Source: Streptomyces sp. AC1-42W (GTDB lineage Bacteria; Actinomycetota; Actinomycetes; Streptomycetales; Streptomycetaceae). Taken from it: a stretch of DNA of 64,000 nt. A program made the translations under genes and the position numbers. The notes below the pieces were generated by a model. That model saw only the letters and a program-made list of their open reading frames with translations. It was not told the origin of the DNA and ran no database searches. Below, one piece after another: positions 17,089 through 25,169 of this stretch (positions within the stretch are counted from its first letter, which is position 1; each line of letters starts with the position of its first letter). Location of the stretch: positions 2,128,001 through 2,192,000 of the forward strand of contig NZ_QKWY01000001.1 in assembly GCF_003248355.1 (NCBI RefSeq), given 5' to 3'.

Positions 17089-20000
17089 ATGTCCTGGCTG
17101 TCCAGATTCAGCCTCGCGCAAAGGGCCCTGATCGGGCTGATCTCGATCGTCGCCCTCGTCTTCGGCGCGATCGCGATCCCGCAGCTCAAACAGCAGTTGC
17201 TGCCCACCATCGAGCTCCCGATGGTGTCGGTGCTGGCGCCCTACCAGGGTGCGTCCCCCGATGTCGTGCAGAAGCAGGTCGTCGAACCGCTCGAGAACTC
17301 CATCAAGGCCGTCGACGGGGTCACCGGCCTCACCTCGACCGCCAGCGAGGGCAACGCCCTCATCATGGCCACCTTCGACTTCGGCGACGAGGGCACCAAG
17401 CAGCTCGTCGCCGACATCCAGCAGGCCGTGAACCGGGCCCGCGCCCAGCTGCCGCAGGACGTCGACCCGCAGGTCATCGCCGGCTCGACGGACGACATCC
17501 CGACCGTCGTCCTCGCCGTCACCTCGGACAAGGACCAGCAGGCGCTCGCCGACCAGCTGGACCGCACCGTCGTCCCCGCCCTGGAGGACATCGACGGCGT
17601 CGGCCAGGTCTCCGTGGACGGGGTGCGCGACCTCCAGATCTCCGTCACCCCGGACGACAAGAAGCTCGCCGCCGCCGGACTGAACGCGGTCTCGCTCGCC
17701 CAGGCCCTCCAGGCGGGCGGCGCGACCGTCCCCGCCGGCGCCTTCTCCGAGTCCGGCAAGAGCCGCACCGTCCAGGTCGGCGGCGCCTTCACCTCGCTGG
17801 AGCAGATCCAGGACCTGCGGGTCACCGGCCAGAACCCGGCCGACGGCAAGCCCGGCAAGCCGGTCCGCCTCGGCGACATCGCCACCGTGAAGCAGGAGCC
17901 CGCCGCCGCGGACTCCATCACCCGCACCAACGGCCGCCCGAGCCTCGCCGTGCTGGCGACCATGGACAAGGACGGCAGTGCCGTCGCCATCTCGGAGGCC
18001 GTCCAGGACAAGCTGCCGGACCTGCGCAAGGACCTCGGCTCCGGTGCCGAACTGACCGTCGTCTCCGACCAGGGCCCGGCCGTCTCCAAGGCGATCTCCG
18101 GCCTGACCACCGAGGGCGCGCTCGGCCTGGCCTTCGCGGTCATCGTGATCCTGGTCTTCCTGGCGTCCCTGCGCTCGACCCTGGTCACCGCGGTCTCCAT
18201 CCCGCTGTCCGTGGTCCTCGCGCTCATCGTGCTGTGGACCCGCGACCTGTCGCTGAACATGCTCACCCTGGGCGCGCTCACCATCGCGATCGGCCGGGTC
18301 GTGGACGACTCGATCGTCGTCCTGGAGAACATCAAGCGCCACCTCGGCTACGGCGAGGAGCGCCAGTCGGCGATCATCACCGCGGTCAAGGAGGTGGCCG
18401 GCGCGGTCACCTCCTCCACCCTCACCACGGTCGCCGTCTTCCTGCCGATCGGTCTCGTCGGCGGCATGGTCGGACAGCTCTTCGGCCCGTTCTCGCTGAC
18501 CGTCACGGCGGCCCTGCTGGCCTCGCTGCTCGTCTCGCTGACCGTCGTCCCCGTCCTCTCGTACTGGTTCCTGCGCGCCCCCAAGGGCACCGACACGGAC
18601 CCGGAGAAGGCGCGGCGCGAGGCCGAGGAGAAGGAGGCCCGCAGCCGGCTCCAGCGGATCTACCTCCCGGTGCTGCGGTTCGCCACCCGGCGTCGTCTCG
18701 TCAGCCTGGCCATCGCCGCCGTCGTGCTGATCGGCACCTTCGGCATGGCCCCGCTGCTGAAGTTCACCTTCTTCGACCCGGGCGAGCAGGACACCCTGTC
18801 CATCAAGCAGGAACTGGCGCCGGGCACCAGCCTGTCGGCCGCCGACGACGCCGCCAAGAAGGTCGAGAAGCTCCTCGCCGACGACAAGGGCGTCAAGGAC
18901 TACCAGGTCACCGTGGGCTCCTCCGGCTTCATGGCCGCCTTCGGCGGCGGCACGGGAGCCAACCAGGCCACCTATCAGGTCACCCTCAAGGACGCCGCCG
19001 ACTTCGAGGACGCCCAGGACCGCATCGAGGACGGCCTCGCCGGCCTCGACGGCGTCGGTGACACCACCATCAGCGCGGGCGACGGCTTCGGCAGCCAGAA
19101 CCTGAGCGTCGTCGTCAAGGCCGCCGACGCGGACACGCTGAAGAAGGCGACCGAAGCCGTACGGGTGGAGATGACCAAGCTCAAGGAGGCCACGGACGTC
19201 GAGAGCGACCTGGCGGAGAGCGTCAAGCGCATCGCGGTCACGGCCAACGCCAAGGCGGCGGACGCCGGTTACACCCAGGCCACGCTCGGCGCGGCCGTCG
19301 CCGCCGCGGTGAAGGGCACCCCGGCCGGCAAGGCGATCATGGACGACACCGAGCGCGATGTCGTCGTCACGTCCGCCCACCCGGCCACCACCATGGCGGA
19401 GCTGAGGAACCTTCCGCTGGGCGGCGGCGTCGAGCTGGGCACCATCGCCGATGTGAAGCTGGTCCCCGGGCCGGTCTCCACCACCCGGATCGACGGGCAG
19501 CGTGCCGCCACGGTCACCGCCCGGCCCACCGGCGACAACACCGGTGACGTCAGCAACGAGCTGCGCGAGAAGATCGAGGCCCTGGACCTCCCGGACGGCG
19601 CCACCGCCACCATCGGCGGGGTCTCCGAGGACCAGCAGGACGCGCTCATCAAGCTCAGCCTGGCCATGCTGGCCGCCATCGCGATCGTCTTCATGCTGCT
19701 GGTCGCCACCTTCCGGTCGCTGATCCAGCCGCTGATCCTGCTGGTCTCCATCCCGTTCGCCGCCACCGGCGCGATCGGACTGCTCCTCGTCACCGGCACC
19801 CCGATGGGCGTCGCGGCGATGATCGGCATGCTGATGCTCATCGGCATCGTGGTGACCAACGCGATCGTGCTGATCGACCTCATCAACCAGTACCGGGCCC
19901 AGGGCCTGGGCGTGGTCGAAGCGGTCGTCGAGGGCGGCCGCCACCGGCTGCGCCCGATCCTGATGACGGCCCTGGCGACGATCTTCGCCCTGCTCCCGAT

Positions 20001-20247
20001 GGCGCTCGGCGTCACCGGCGAGGGCGGCTTCATCTCGCAGCCGCTGGCCGTCGTCGTCATCGGCGGTCTGATCACCTCGACCCTGCTGACGCTCCTTCTG
20101 GTGCCGACGCTCTACACCATCGTGGAACTCCGCAAGGAGCGCCGCCGGAAGAAGAGGGAGGCCAAGCGCGCCGCGAAGGCCGGTCTCCCGGCTCCGGCCG
20201 CCGAGCAGGACGCCACGACCGGCGAACCCGAGCCGGCGAAGGCCTGA
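17089..20247 (+). CDS. RND family efflux permease
   Basis: Large proton-driven transporter, 1052 residues, of the AcrB/HAE-like RND superfamily. It has an N-terminal transmembrane helix (LIGLISIVALVFGAIAI), a large external porter domain (about 40-330), helices 2-6 with the motif GRVVDDSIVVLENI near 405, a charged cytoplasmic link, a second porter domain (about 560-840) and a second helix bundle, then a Lys/Arg-rich tail. The ATG has GGAAGAGAG upstream. In Gram-negatives such pumps need a membrane-fusion protein and an outer-membrane channel; no such gene is nearby, as expected for a monoderm. Substrate unknown; drug or lipid export are possibilities. Confidence 0.92.
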   Translation: MSWLSRFSLAQRALIGLISIVALVFGAIAIPQLKQQLLPTIELPMVSVLAPYQGASPDVVQKQVVEPLENSIKAVDGVTGLTSTASEGNALIMATFDFGDEGTKQLVADIQQAVNRARAQLPQDVDPQVIAGSTDDIPTVVLAVTSDKDQQALADQLDRTVVPALEDIDGVGQVSVDGVRDLQISVTPDDKKLAAAGLNAVSLAQALQAGGATVPAGAFSESGKSRTVQVGGAFTSLEQIQDLRVTGQNPADGKPGKPVRLGDIATVKQEPAAADSITRTNGRPSLAVLATMDKDGSAVAISEAVQDKLPDLRKDLGSGAELTVVSDQGPAVSKAISGLTTEGALGLAFAVIVILVFLASLRSTLVTAVSIPLSVVLALIVLWTRDLSLNMLTLGALTIAIGRVVDDSIVVLENIKRHLGYGEERQSAIITAVKEVAGAVTSSTLTTVAVFLPIGLVGGMVGQLFGPFSLTVTAALLASLLVSLTVVPVLSYWFLRAPKGTDTDPEKARREAEEKEARSRLQRIYLPVLRFATRRRLVSLAIAAVVLIGTFGMAPLLKFTFFDPGEQDTLSIKQELAPGTSLSAADDAAKKVEKLLADDKGVKDYQVTVGSSGFMAAFGGGTGANQATYQVTLKDAADFEDAQDRIEDGLAGLDGVGDTTISAGDGFGSQNLSVVVKAADADTLKKATEAVRVEMTKLKEATDVESDLAESVKRIAVTANAKAADAGYTQATLGAAVAAAVKGTPAGKAIMDDTERDVVVTSAHPATTMAELRNLPLGGGVELGTIADVKLVPGPVSTTRIDGQRAATVTARPTGDNTGDVSNELREKIEALDLPDGATATIGGVSEDQQDALIKLSLAMLAAIAIVFMLLVATFRSLIQPLILLVSIPFAATGAIGLLLVTGTPMGVAAMIGMLMLIGIVVTNAIVLIDLINQYRAQGLGVVEAVVEGGRHRLRPILMTALATIFALLPMALGVTGEGGFISQPLAVVVIGGLITSTLLTLLLVPTLYTIVELRKERRRKKREAKRAAKAGLPAPAAEQDATTGEPEPAKA

Positions 20248-20253
20248 CACCCG

Positions 20254-20292
20254 CGAAGGGGCTCCGACACACACGGTGTCGGAGCCCCTTCG
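20254..20292. terminator. terminator after RND permease gene
   Basis: Perfect 17-bp stem with a 5-base loop between the permease stop and the convergent nadA stop; it should act in both directions. Confidence 0.8.
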
Positions 20293-20359
20293 TCATACGG
20301 CGGACGGGCGGACGGGCGGACGGGCCGCAGCACGGCCGGCCGGCGCGCGCGGGCCGCCG

Positions 20360-21547
20360 CTACGGCAGCGCCAGCATCCGCTCCAGCGCCAGCTTCGCGT
20401 ACTTCTCCGTCTCCGGGTCCACCACGATCCGGTTGACCGCCTTGCCCTCGGCGAGGGACTCCAGGGTCCACACCAGGTGGGGCAGGTCGATGCGGTTCAT
20501 CGTGGAGCAGAAGCAGACCGTCTTGTCGAGGAAGACGATCTCCTTGCCCTCGGGAGCGAAACGGTTCGCCAGGCGGCGTACGAGGTTCAGCTCGGTGCCG
20601 ATCGCCCACTTGGAGCCGGCCGGAGCCGCCTCCAGGGCCTTGATGATGTACTCCGTCGAGCCGACGTAGTCCGCGGCGGCCACGACCTCGTGCTTGCACT
20701 CCGGGTGCACCAGGACGTTGACGCCGGGTATGCGCTCGCGCACGTCGTTGACGGAGTCGACCGAGAAGCGGCCGTGCACCGAGCAGTGGCCGCGCCACAG
20801 GATCATCTTCGCGTTCCGCAGCTCCTCGGCGGTCAGCCCGCCGTTCGGCTTGTGCGGGTTGTAGAGGACGCAGTCCTCCAGGGACATGCCCATGTCGCGG
20901 ACGGCGGTGTTGCGGCCCAGGTGCTGGTCGGGCAGGAAGAGGACCTTGTCTCCCTGCTCGAAGGCCCACTCCAGGGCGCGCTTCGCGTTGGACGACGTGC
21001 AGATCGTGCCGCCGTGCCGGCCGGTGAACGCCTTGATGTCGGCCGAGGAGTTCATGTACGAGACGGGCACGACCTGCTCGGCGACGCCCGCGTCGGTCAG
21101 CACGTCCCAGCACTCGGCGACCTGCTCGGCGGTGGCCATGTCGGCCATCGAGCAGCCGGCCGCGAGGTCGGGCAGCACGACCTGCTGGGCGTCGTTGGTC
21201 AGGATGTCCGCCGACTCGGCCATGAAGTGCACACCGCAGAAGACGATGTACTCCGCCTCCGGGCGGGCCGCGGCGTCGCGCGCGAGCTTGAAGGAGTCAC
21301 CGGTCACATCGGCGAACTGGATGACCTCGTCGCGCTGGTAGTGGTGCCCGAGGACGAAGACCTTCTCGCCCAGCTTCTCCTTGGCCGCGCGGGCCCGCTC
21401 CACCAGGTCCGGGTCGGACGGGGATGGCAGGTCGCCGGGGCACTCGACACCGCGCTCGCTCCGCGGGTCGGCGTCGCGGCCGAGCAGGAGCAGGGCCAGG
21501 GGTGTCGGCTGGACATCGAGATCCTGGACGGGGTGGGCCGTGGTCAC
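20360..21547 (-). CDS. nadA: quinolinate synthase
   Basis: Condenses iminoaspartate with dihydroxyacetone phosphate to quinolinate in NAD synthesis, using a [4Fe-4S] cluster. The 395-residue product is of the long actinobacterial type. Recognisable segments are VFVLGHHYQRDEVIQFAD, YIVFCGVHFMAES, PDLAAGCSMADMA, LFLPDQHLGRN, WRGHCSVHGRF, HPECKHEV and KTVCFCSTMNR, with the cluster cysteines among them. GTG at 21547 (VTTAHPV) is preferred over GTG at 21556 because AAAGG lies 9 bases before the former but touches the latter. nadB and nadC are not next to it. Divergent from erpA, which helps make Fe-S proteins such as this one. Confidence 0.95.
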   Translation of the reverse strand: MTTAHPVQDLDVQPTPLALLLLGRDADPRSERGVECPGDLPSPSDPDLVERARAAKEKLGEKVFVLGHHYQRDEVIQFADVTGDSFKLARDAAARPEAEYIVFCGVHFMAESADILTNDAQQVVLPDLAAGCSMADMATAEQVAECWDVLTDAGVAEQVVPVSYMNSSADIKAFTGRHGGTICTSSNAKRALEWAFEQGDKVLFLPDQHLGRNTAVRDMGMSLEDCVLYNPHKPNGGLTAEELRNAKMILWRGHCSVHGRFSVDSVNDVRERIPGVNVLVHPECKHEVVAAADYVGSTEYIIKALEAAPAGSKWAIGTELNLVRRLANRFAPEGKEIVFLDKTVCFCSTMNRIDLPHLVWTLESLAEGKAVNRIVVDPETEKYAKLALERMLALP

Positions 21548-21613
21548 GTCACGCACCCTTTCTTCTGCGGACTTCTCTGTGGAGAAAGCCTTTTCGTCTA
21601 ATTGACGCTATCT

Positions 21614-21663
21614 ATCATAGCCGCTTCACGTCACTTTGACGATGCCGAAAGCGTCAATGTGAC
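21614..21663 (-). promoter_or_regulatory. nadA promoter region with overlapping inverted repeat
   Basis: A TATGAT -10-like hexamer (complement of 21614-21619) lies about 65 bases before the nadA start. Upstream of it, over the -35 position, is a 12-base inverted repeat with one mismatch: GTCACTTTGACG (21630-21641), a 10-base spacer, then CGTCAATGTGAC (21652-21663). No consensus -35 exists there. The layout suggests a regulator binding site for nadA, erpA or both. Confidence 0.4.
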
Positions 21664-21790
21664 GCGTCCGCCCGCAGGACGGGTGTGCGAGCATGAAGGG
21701 AACAGGCAAGCGCTCGGCCCGGAATGAATCCGCGGCCCCGACGGTTGCAACGTCGGCAAGCAGTCTCCGTACAAACCGGGAGAGAAGCAG

Positions 21791-22147
21791 ATGTCCGTAT
21801 CGGACGAGACCACCACCGTGAGCGACGGCATCCTCCTGTCCGACGCCGCCGCAGCCAAGGTCAAGGCCCTGCTGGAGCAGGAAGGCCGTGACGACCTGGC
21901 GCTTCGCGTCGCCGTTCAGCCCGGCGGCTGCTCGGGCCTGCGCTACCAGCTCTTCTTCGACGAGCGCTCCCTCGACGGCGACGTCGTCAAGGACTTCGAC
22001 GGCGTCAAGGTCGTCACCGACCGCATGAGCGCCCCGTACCTGGGCGGCGCCTCGGTGGACTTCGTCGACACCATCGAGAAGCAGGGCTTCACCATCGACA
22101 ACCCGAACGCCACGGGTTCCTGCGCCTGCGGCGACTCCTTCAGCTGA
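21791..22147 (+). CDS. erpA: A-type iron-sulfur carrier / insertion protein
   Basis: Small A-type carrier, 118 residues, that delivers Fe-S clusters to apo-enzymes. The three family cysteines are present: one in VQPGGCSGLRYQ near residue 49 and two in the C-terminal GSCACGDSFS. The conserved central part DGVKVVTDRMSAPYLGGASVDFVD also fits. An acidic leader of about 15 residues precedes the domain. A GGGAG ribosome site lies before the ATG. It is single and followed by a very strong terminator. ErpA and IscA cannot be told apart firmly from sequence; ErpA is the usual name in actinobacteria. Confidence 0.93.
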   Translation: MSVSDETTTVSDGILLSDAAAAKVKALLEQEGRDDLALRVAVQPGGCSGLRYQLFFDERSLDGDVVKDFDGVKVVTDRMSAPYLGGASVDFVDTIEKQGFTIDNPNATGSCACGDSFS

Positions 22148-22155
22148 CCCGCAGC

Positions 22156-22205
22156 CGAAGCGGCGGTGGCCCCGGGACTCCGGTCCCGGGGCCACCGCCG
22201 CTTCG
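22156..22205. terminator. terminator after erpA
   Basis: Perfect 23-bp GC-rich stem with a 4-base loop, starting 8 bases after the erpA stop and facing a convergent gene. Confidence 0.85.
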
Positions 22206-22261
22206 CCATGCCGTGCGGCCGTACGCGTGCGTCGCGCCGCGCCGCCGTACGCGCCGGAGGC

Positions 22262-23713
22262 TCAGGCGCGCGGCACCACGGAGCCCGACTCCGCGTCGAT
22301 CACCTTCCGCCCGTCCAGCGGCCGCTCCAGCGTCACCGTACGGGTCTGCTCCTTCGCGACCAGCACACAGACCTTGCCGGGGTCCTTCTTCTCCCGCACC
22401 GTCACCCGGACCTCGCCGCCGTTCTCGTCCGCGTCCACCGTGTACGTGGCGCACGCGCCGCCCCAGAACGTCACCGCCAGGGACCGCCCGTCCGCGCTGT
22501 ACGAGCGGACCGCGCGCGCCTTCGCCGTGGCGTCACCGTCCGGCGAGGTGCCCGGCGACGGCTCCCGCGCCAGGTACTCCGGGTCCACCGCCACCTGCGT
22601 CACCGTGTCGCCCGCGCCGCCGGCCGGCTTCACCGAGAAGATCCAGGACGGCACGAGCACCTGCTCACCGCCCGTCGTGTGCGCGGCCAGCCCGAAGACC
22701 GCCTTCTCCACCGGCACCGTCGTCGCCGGACGCGGCTCACCGCTCGTCACCCCGCACCGGGCCCCGGAGGAATCCGTTCCGTTCTCCAGCGGGGCCGGCG
22801 AGGCACAACCGCCGATCCCCCCGGCGGGGGCCTGCGCGGCGTTCAGCCGGTCCAGCGCCTCCTGCGCGCCGATCACCGGATAGGTGTCCCCCTTCTCCGG
22901 CGCCTTCAGCCGCCCCGAACCACCGACCACCGTGCCGTCCGGGCCGACCTGGACACCGGTCGTCCAGCCGTACGTCGGCAGCCCGTCCACCACCGGATCG
23001 GCGTTCACCACCCGCGCGGAGCCCATCAGCTGACCGGCGTCGAGCGCCGCGCCGGACTGGCCCGCCGCCTGGAGCACCGGAGCGGCGGCGGCCTTCGCGG
23101 TCCTCTCGTCCACCGGCTGCCCCGAACCGCCCGGCGCGACCCCGCCGCCCGAGCAGACGGGCCCCTTCTTGCAGTTGTCCGTGCCCCCGCTGCCGAACCG
23201 GGTGAAGGTCCAGGTGCCGGGCGCCTGCTTGTTCACCCGCAGCAGCGGACCCGAGCCGTCCCCGTCCGAGCCCACCTTCCAGTACGTGGCCTCCGACTGC
23301 GGGGTGCCCGGCAGACCGAGCGCCTTCGCGAGCCGGGCCACGTCGGCGGCCGTGACCGTGCCCCCGGCGCGCCGGACGGCGGCCTCGTCCGGGCCGTCCG
23401 GCAGCTTCCCGGTCGCCCGGTAGACCACCCGGCCACCGCTCGGATCGGGCTCGCCGGGAGCGATGCCCCGCGGCGGCCCGGAGGGTTCGCCGAGCGGCAT
23501 GTACACGCCGTCCAGCCGCAGCGGCGGGGGAGCGGCCGGATCACTGGCCGCCGAGGTCGTCCTCGGGCCGCCGTCGCCGCCGTCCGCCGCGGTCGCGGCC
23601 CAGTACGCGCCGCCGCCACCGGCCAGCAGGACGGCGGCCGCCACCGAGGCCGCGACCAGCGGGGAACGCCGCCGGGTGGTGGTCACGTCGTTGTCGGGTC
23701 GCTCGGTGCTCAC
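22262..23713 (-). CDS. large membrane-anchored extracytoplasmic protein, function unknown
   Basis: A 483-residue protein. A short cytoplasmic N-terminus with Thr-Arg runs (VTTTRRRSP) is followed by one transmembrane segment (about 18-45, LVAASVAAAVLLAGGGGAYW), then a long external region rich in Gly, Pro and Ala. Five or more cysteines, including CKKGPVC, may form disulfides. Repeated phrases such as PTYGWTTGVQVGPDGTVVGGSGRL and YSADGRSLAVTFWGG suggest beta-rich folding. The GTG start (VSTERPDND) has GAAGGAG 7 bases upstream, which is decisive. I recognise it as a conserved Streptomyces hypothetical but not its function. It lies downstream of a 65-residue hypothetical on the same strand. Confidence 0.85.
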   Translation of the reverse strand: MSTERPDNDVTTTRRRSPLVAASVAAAVLLAGGGGAYWAATAADGGDGGPRTTSAASDPAAPPPLRLDGVYMPLGEPSGPPRGIAPGEPDPSGGRVVYRATGKLPDGPDEAAVRRAGGTVTAADVARLAKALGLPGTPQSEATYWKVGSDGDGSGPLLRVNKQAPGTWTFTRFGSGGTDNCKKGPVCSGGGVAPGGSGQPVDERTAKAAAAPVLQAAGQSGAALDAGQLMGSARVVNADPVVDGLPTYGWTTGVQVGPDGTVVGGSGRLKAPEKGDTYPVIGAQEALDRLNAAQAPAGGIGGCASPAPLENGTDSSGARCGVTSGEPRPATTVPVEKAVFGLAAHTTGGEQVLVPSWIFSVKPAGGAGDTVTQVAVDPEYLAREPSPGTSPDGDATAKARAVRSYSADGRSLAVTFWGGACATYTVDADENGGEVRVTVREKKDPGKVCVLVAKEQTRTVTLERPLDGRKVIDAESGSVVPRA

Positions 23714-23819
23714 CGGATCGCTCCTTCGCCTGCATCGCCGTCGTATGCCGGGGCCGGCACACGGTCCGCCGCGCGGGGCGGACATGGCTGGGACGGAGCG
23801 GTGGGGCGCGCGGTTCCCG

Positions 23820-24017
23820 TCAGATCCCGTATTCGGCCGTCGCGTCGATCATCCGGGCCGAGGCGGGCGGTACGGTCACCCCGTTGATCAGGGCGGGTGC
23901 CACGCGGGCGGGGACGGTCCGGGCGGGTGCCGCCCAGTGCGGAGCCATCCGCGCGCAGTCTCCGCGCAGCTCGGCCAGACCCGACTCGGACTCGTGCGGG
24001 GCGATGTGGTTCGACAT
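23820..24017 (-). CDS. small hypothetical protein
   Basis: A 65-residue soluble protein, MSNHIAPHESESGLAELR at the N-terminus and PPASARMIDATAEYGI at the end. Two cysteine-poor halves surround a Pro/Ala-rich centre; no known motif. The ribosome site is weak (no clear GGAG). Codon choice resembles its neighbours and similar short proteins occur at this place in related genomes as far as I recall. It is 106 bases upstream of the large membrane protein gene on the same strand and divergent from the kinase gene. Confidence 0.6.
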   Translation of the reverse strand: MSNHIAPHESESGLAELRGDCARMAPHWAAPARTVPARVAPALINGVTVPPASARMIDATAEYGI

Positions 24018-24171
24018 GATCGCACCGTAAGCACCGCGACGCCGGGGAAGAAAGCCCTACTATCGGGTAGTTTTTCCGCTTCGGGGTGCGGGCGAGCGGG
24101 TAGCGTGAGGTGTCACTCCACCCGAGGGACGCGGACACCCGTTCCCCCCGACCCCCGCAGGAGCAGTCTCC

Positions 24172-25146
24172 GTGCGTATCGCAGTCACCGGCTCCATCGC
24201 CACCGACCACCTCATGACCTTCCCCGGCCGCTTCGCCGACCAGCTGGTCGCGGACCAGCTGCACACGGTCTCCCTCTCCTTCCTGGTCGACAACCTGGAC
24301 GTGCGCCGGGGAGGGGTCGCCGCCAACATCTGCTTCGGCATGGGCCTGCTCGGCGCCCGGCCGATCCTGGTCGGCGCGGCCGGCTCGGACTTCGACGAGT
24401 ACCGCGCCTGGCTCGACCGGCACGGCGTGGACACCGGCTCGGTGCGGATCTCCGAGGTCCTGCACACCGCCCGCTTCGTCTGCACCACCGACGCCGACCA
24501 CAACCAGATCGGCTCCTTCTACACCGGCGCCATGAGCGAGGCCCGGCTCATCGAGCTGAAGGCCGTCGCCGACCGGGTGGGCGGCCTCGACCTCGTCTCC
24601 ATCGGCGCCGACGACCCCGAGGGCATGCTCCGGCACACCGAGGAGTGCCGCACCCGCGGCATCCCGTTCGCCGCGGACTTCTCGCAGCAGATCGCCCGCA
24701 TGGACGGCGACGAGATCCGCATCCTCCTCGAAGGCGCCACGTACCTCTTCTCCAACGAGTACGAGAAGGGGCTCATCGAGTCCAAGACCGGCTGGACCGA
24801 CGAGGAGATCCTGGCCAGGGTCGGCCACCGGGTCACCACGCTCGGCGCACAGGGCGTGCGCATCGAGCGGGTCGGCGAGGAGCCCATCGAGGTCGGCTGC
24901 CCCGAGGAGAACGTCAAGGCCGACCCCACCGGCGTCGGCGACGCCTTCCGCGCCGGTTTCCTCTCCGGCCTCGCCTGGGGCGTCGGCCTGGAGCGGGCCG
25001 CCCAGGTGGGCTGCATGCTCGCCACGCTCGTGATCGAGACGGTCGGCACCCAGGAGTACACCCTGCACCGCGCCCACTTCATGGACCGCTTCACCAAGGC
25101 GTACGGCCACGAGGCCGCCGCCGAGGTCCGTACGCACCTGGCCTGA
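24172..25146 (+). CDS. PfkB-family carbohydrate/nucleoside kinase
   Basis: A 324-residue ribokinase-fold kinase. It opens MRIAVTGSIATDHLMTFPG, has the Gly-rich substrate motif RRGGVAANICFGMGLLG near residue 45 and the anion-hole/catalytic motif DPTGVGDAFRAGF near 255 with the base Asp. It phosphorylates a sugar or nucleoside; the overall pattern is like actinobacterial adenosine-kinase-type members, so adenosine is a reasonable guess but unproven. The GTG start has CAGGAG upstream. It stands alone, convergent with the NifS-TusA fusion gene with only 23 bases between the stops. Confidence 0.88.
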   Translation: MRIAVTGSIATDHLMTFPGRFADQLVADQLHTVSLSFLVDNLDVRRGGVAANICFGMGLLGARPILVGAAGSDFDEYRAWLDRHGVDTGSVRISEVLHTARFVCTTDADHNQIGSFYTGAMSEARLIELKAVADRVGGLDLVSIGADDPEGMLRHTEECRTRGIPFAADFSQQIARMDGDEIRILLEGATYLFSNEYEKGLIESKTGWTDEEILARVGHRVTTLGAQGVRIERVGEEPIEVGCPEENVKADPTGVGDAFRAGFLSGLAWGVGLERAAQVGCMLATLVIETVGTQEYTLHRAHFMDRFTKAYGHEAAAEVRTHLA

Positions 25147-25169
25147 CGCACCGGGCCCGGCGCACCGTC

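Noticed and set aside
17044..20274. Thousand-codon frame antisense to the RND permease gene
   Set aside because: Translation is low-complexity Asp/Gly/Arg/His, with no domains; the sense strand is a textbook RND protein.
24050..24080. Small hairpin with T-run (CTACTATCGGGTAGTTTTT) as a terminator
   Set aside because: The stem is only four or five base pairs and it lies between divergent gene starts, so a promoter element is just as likely.
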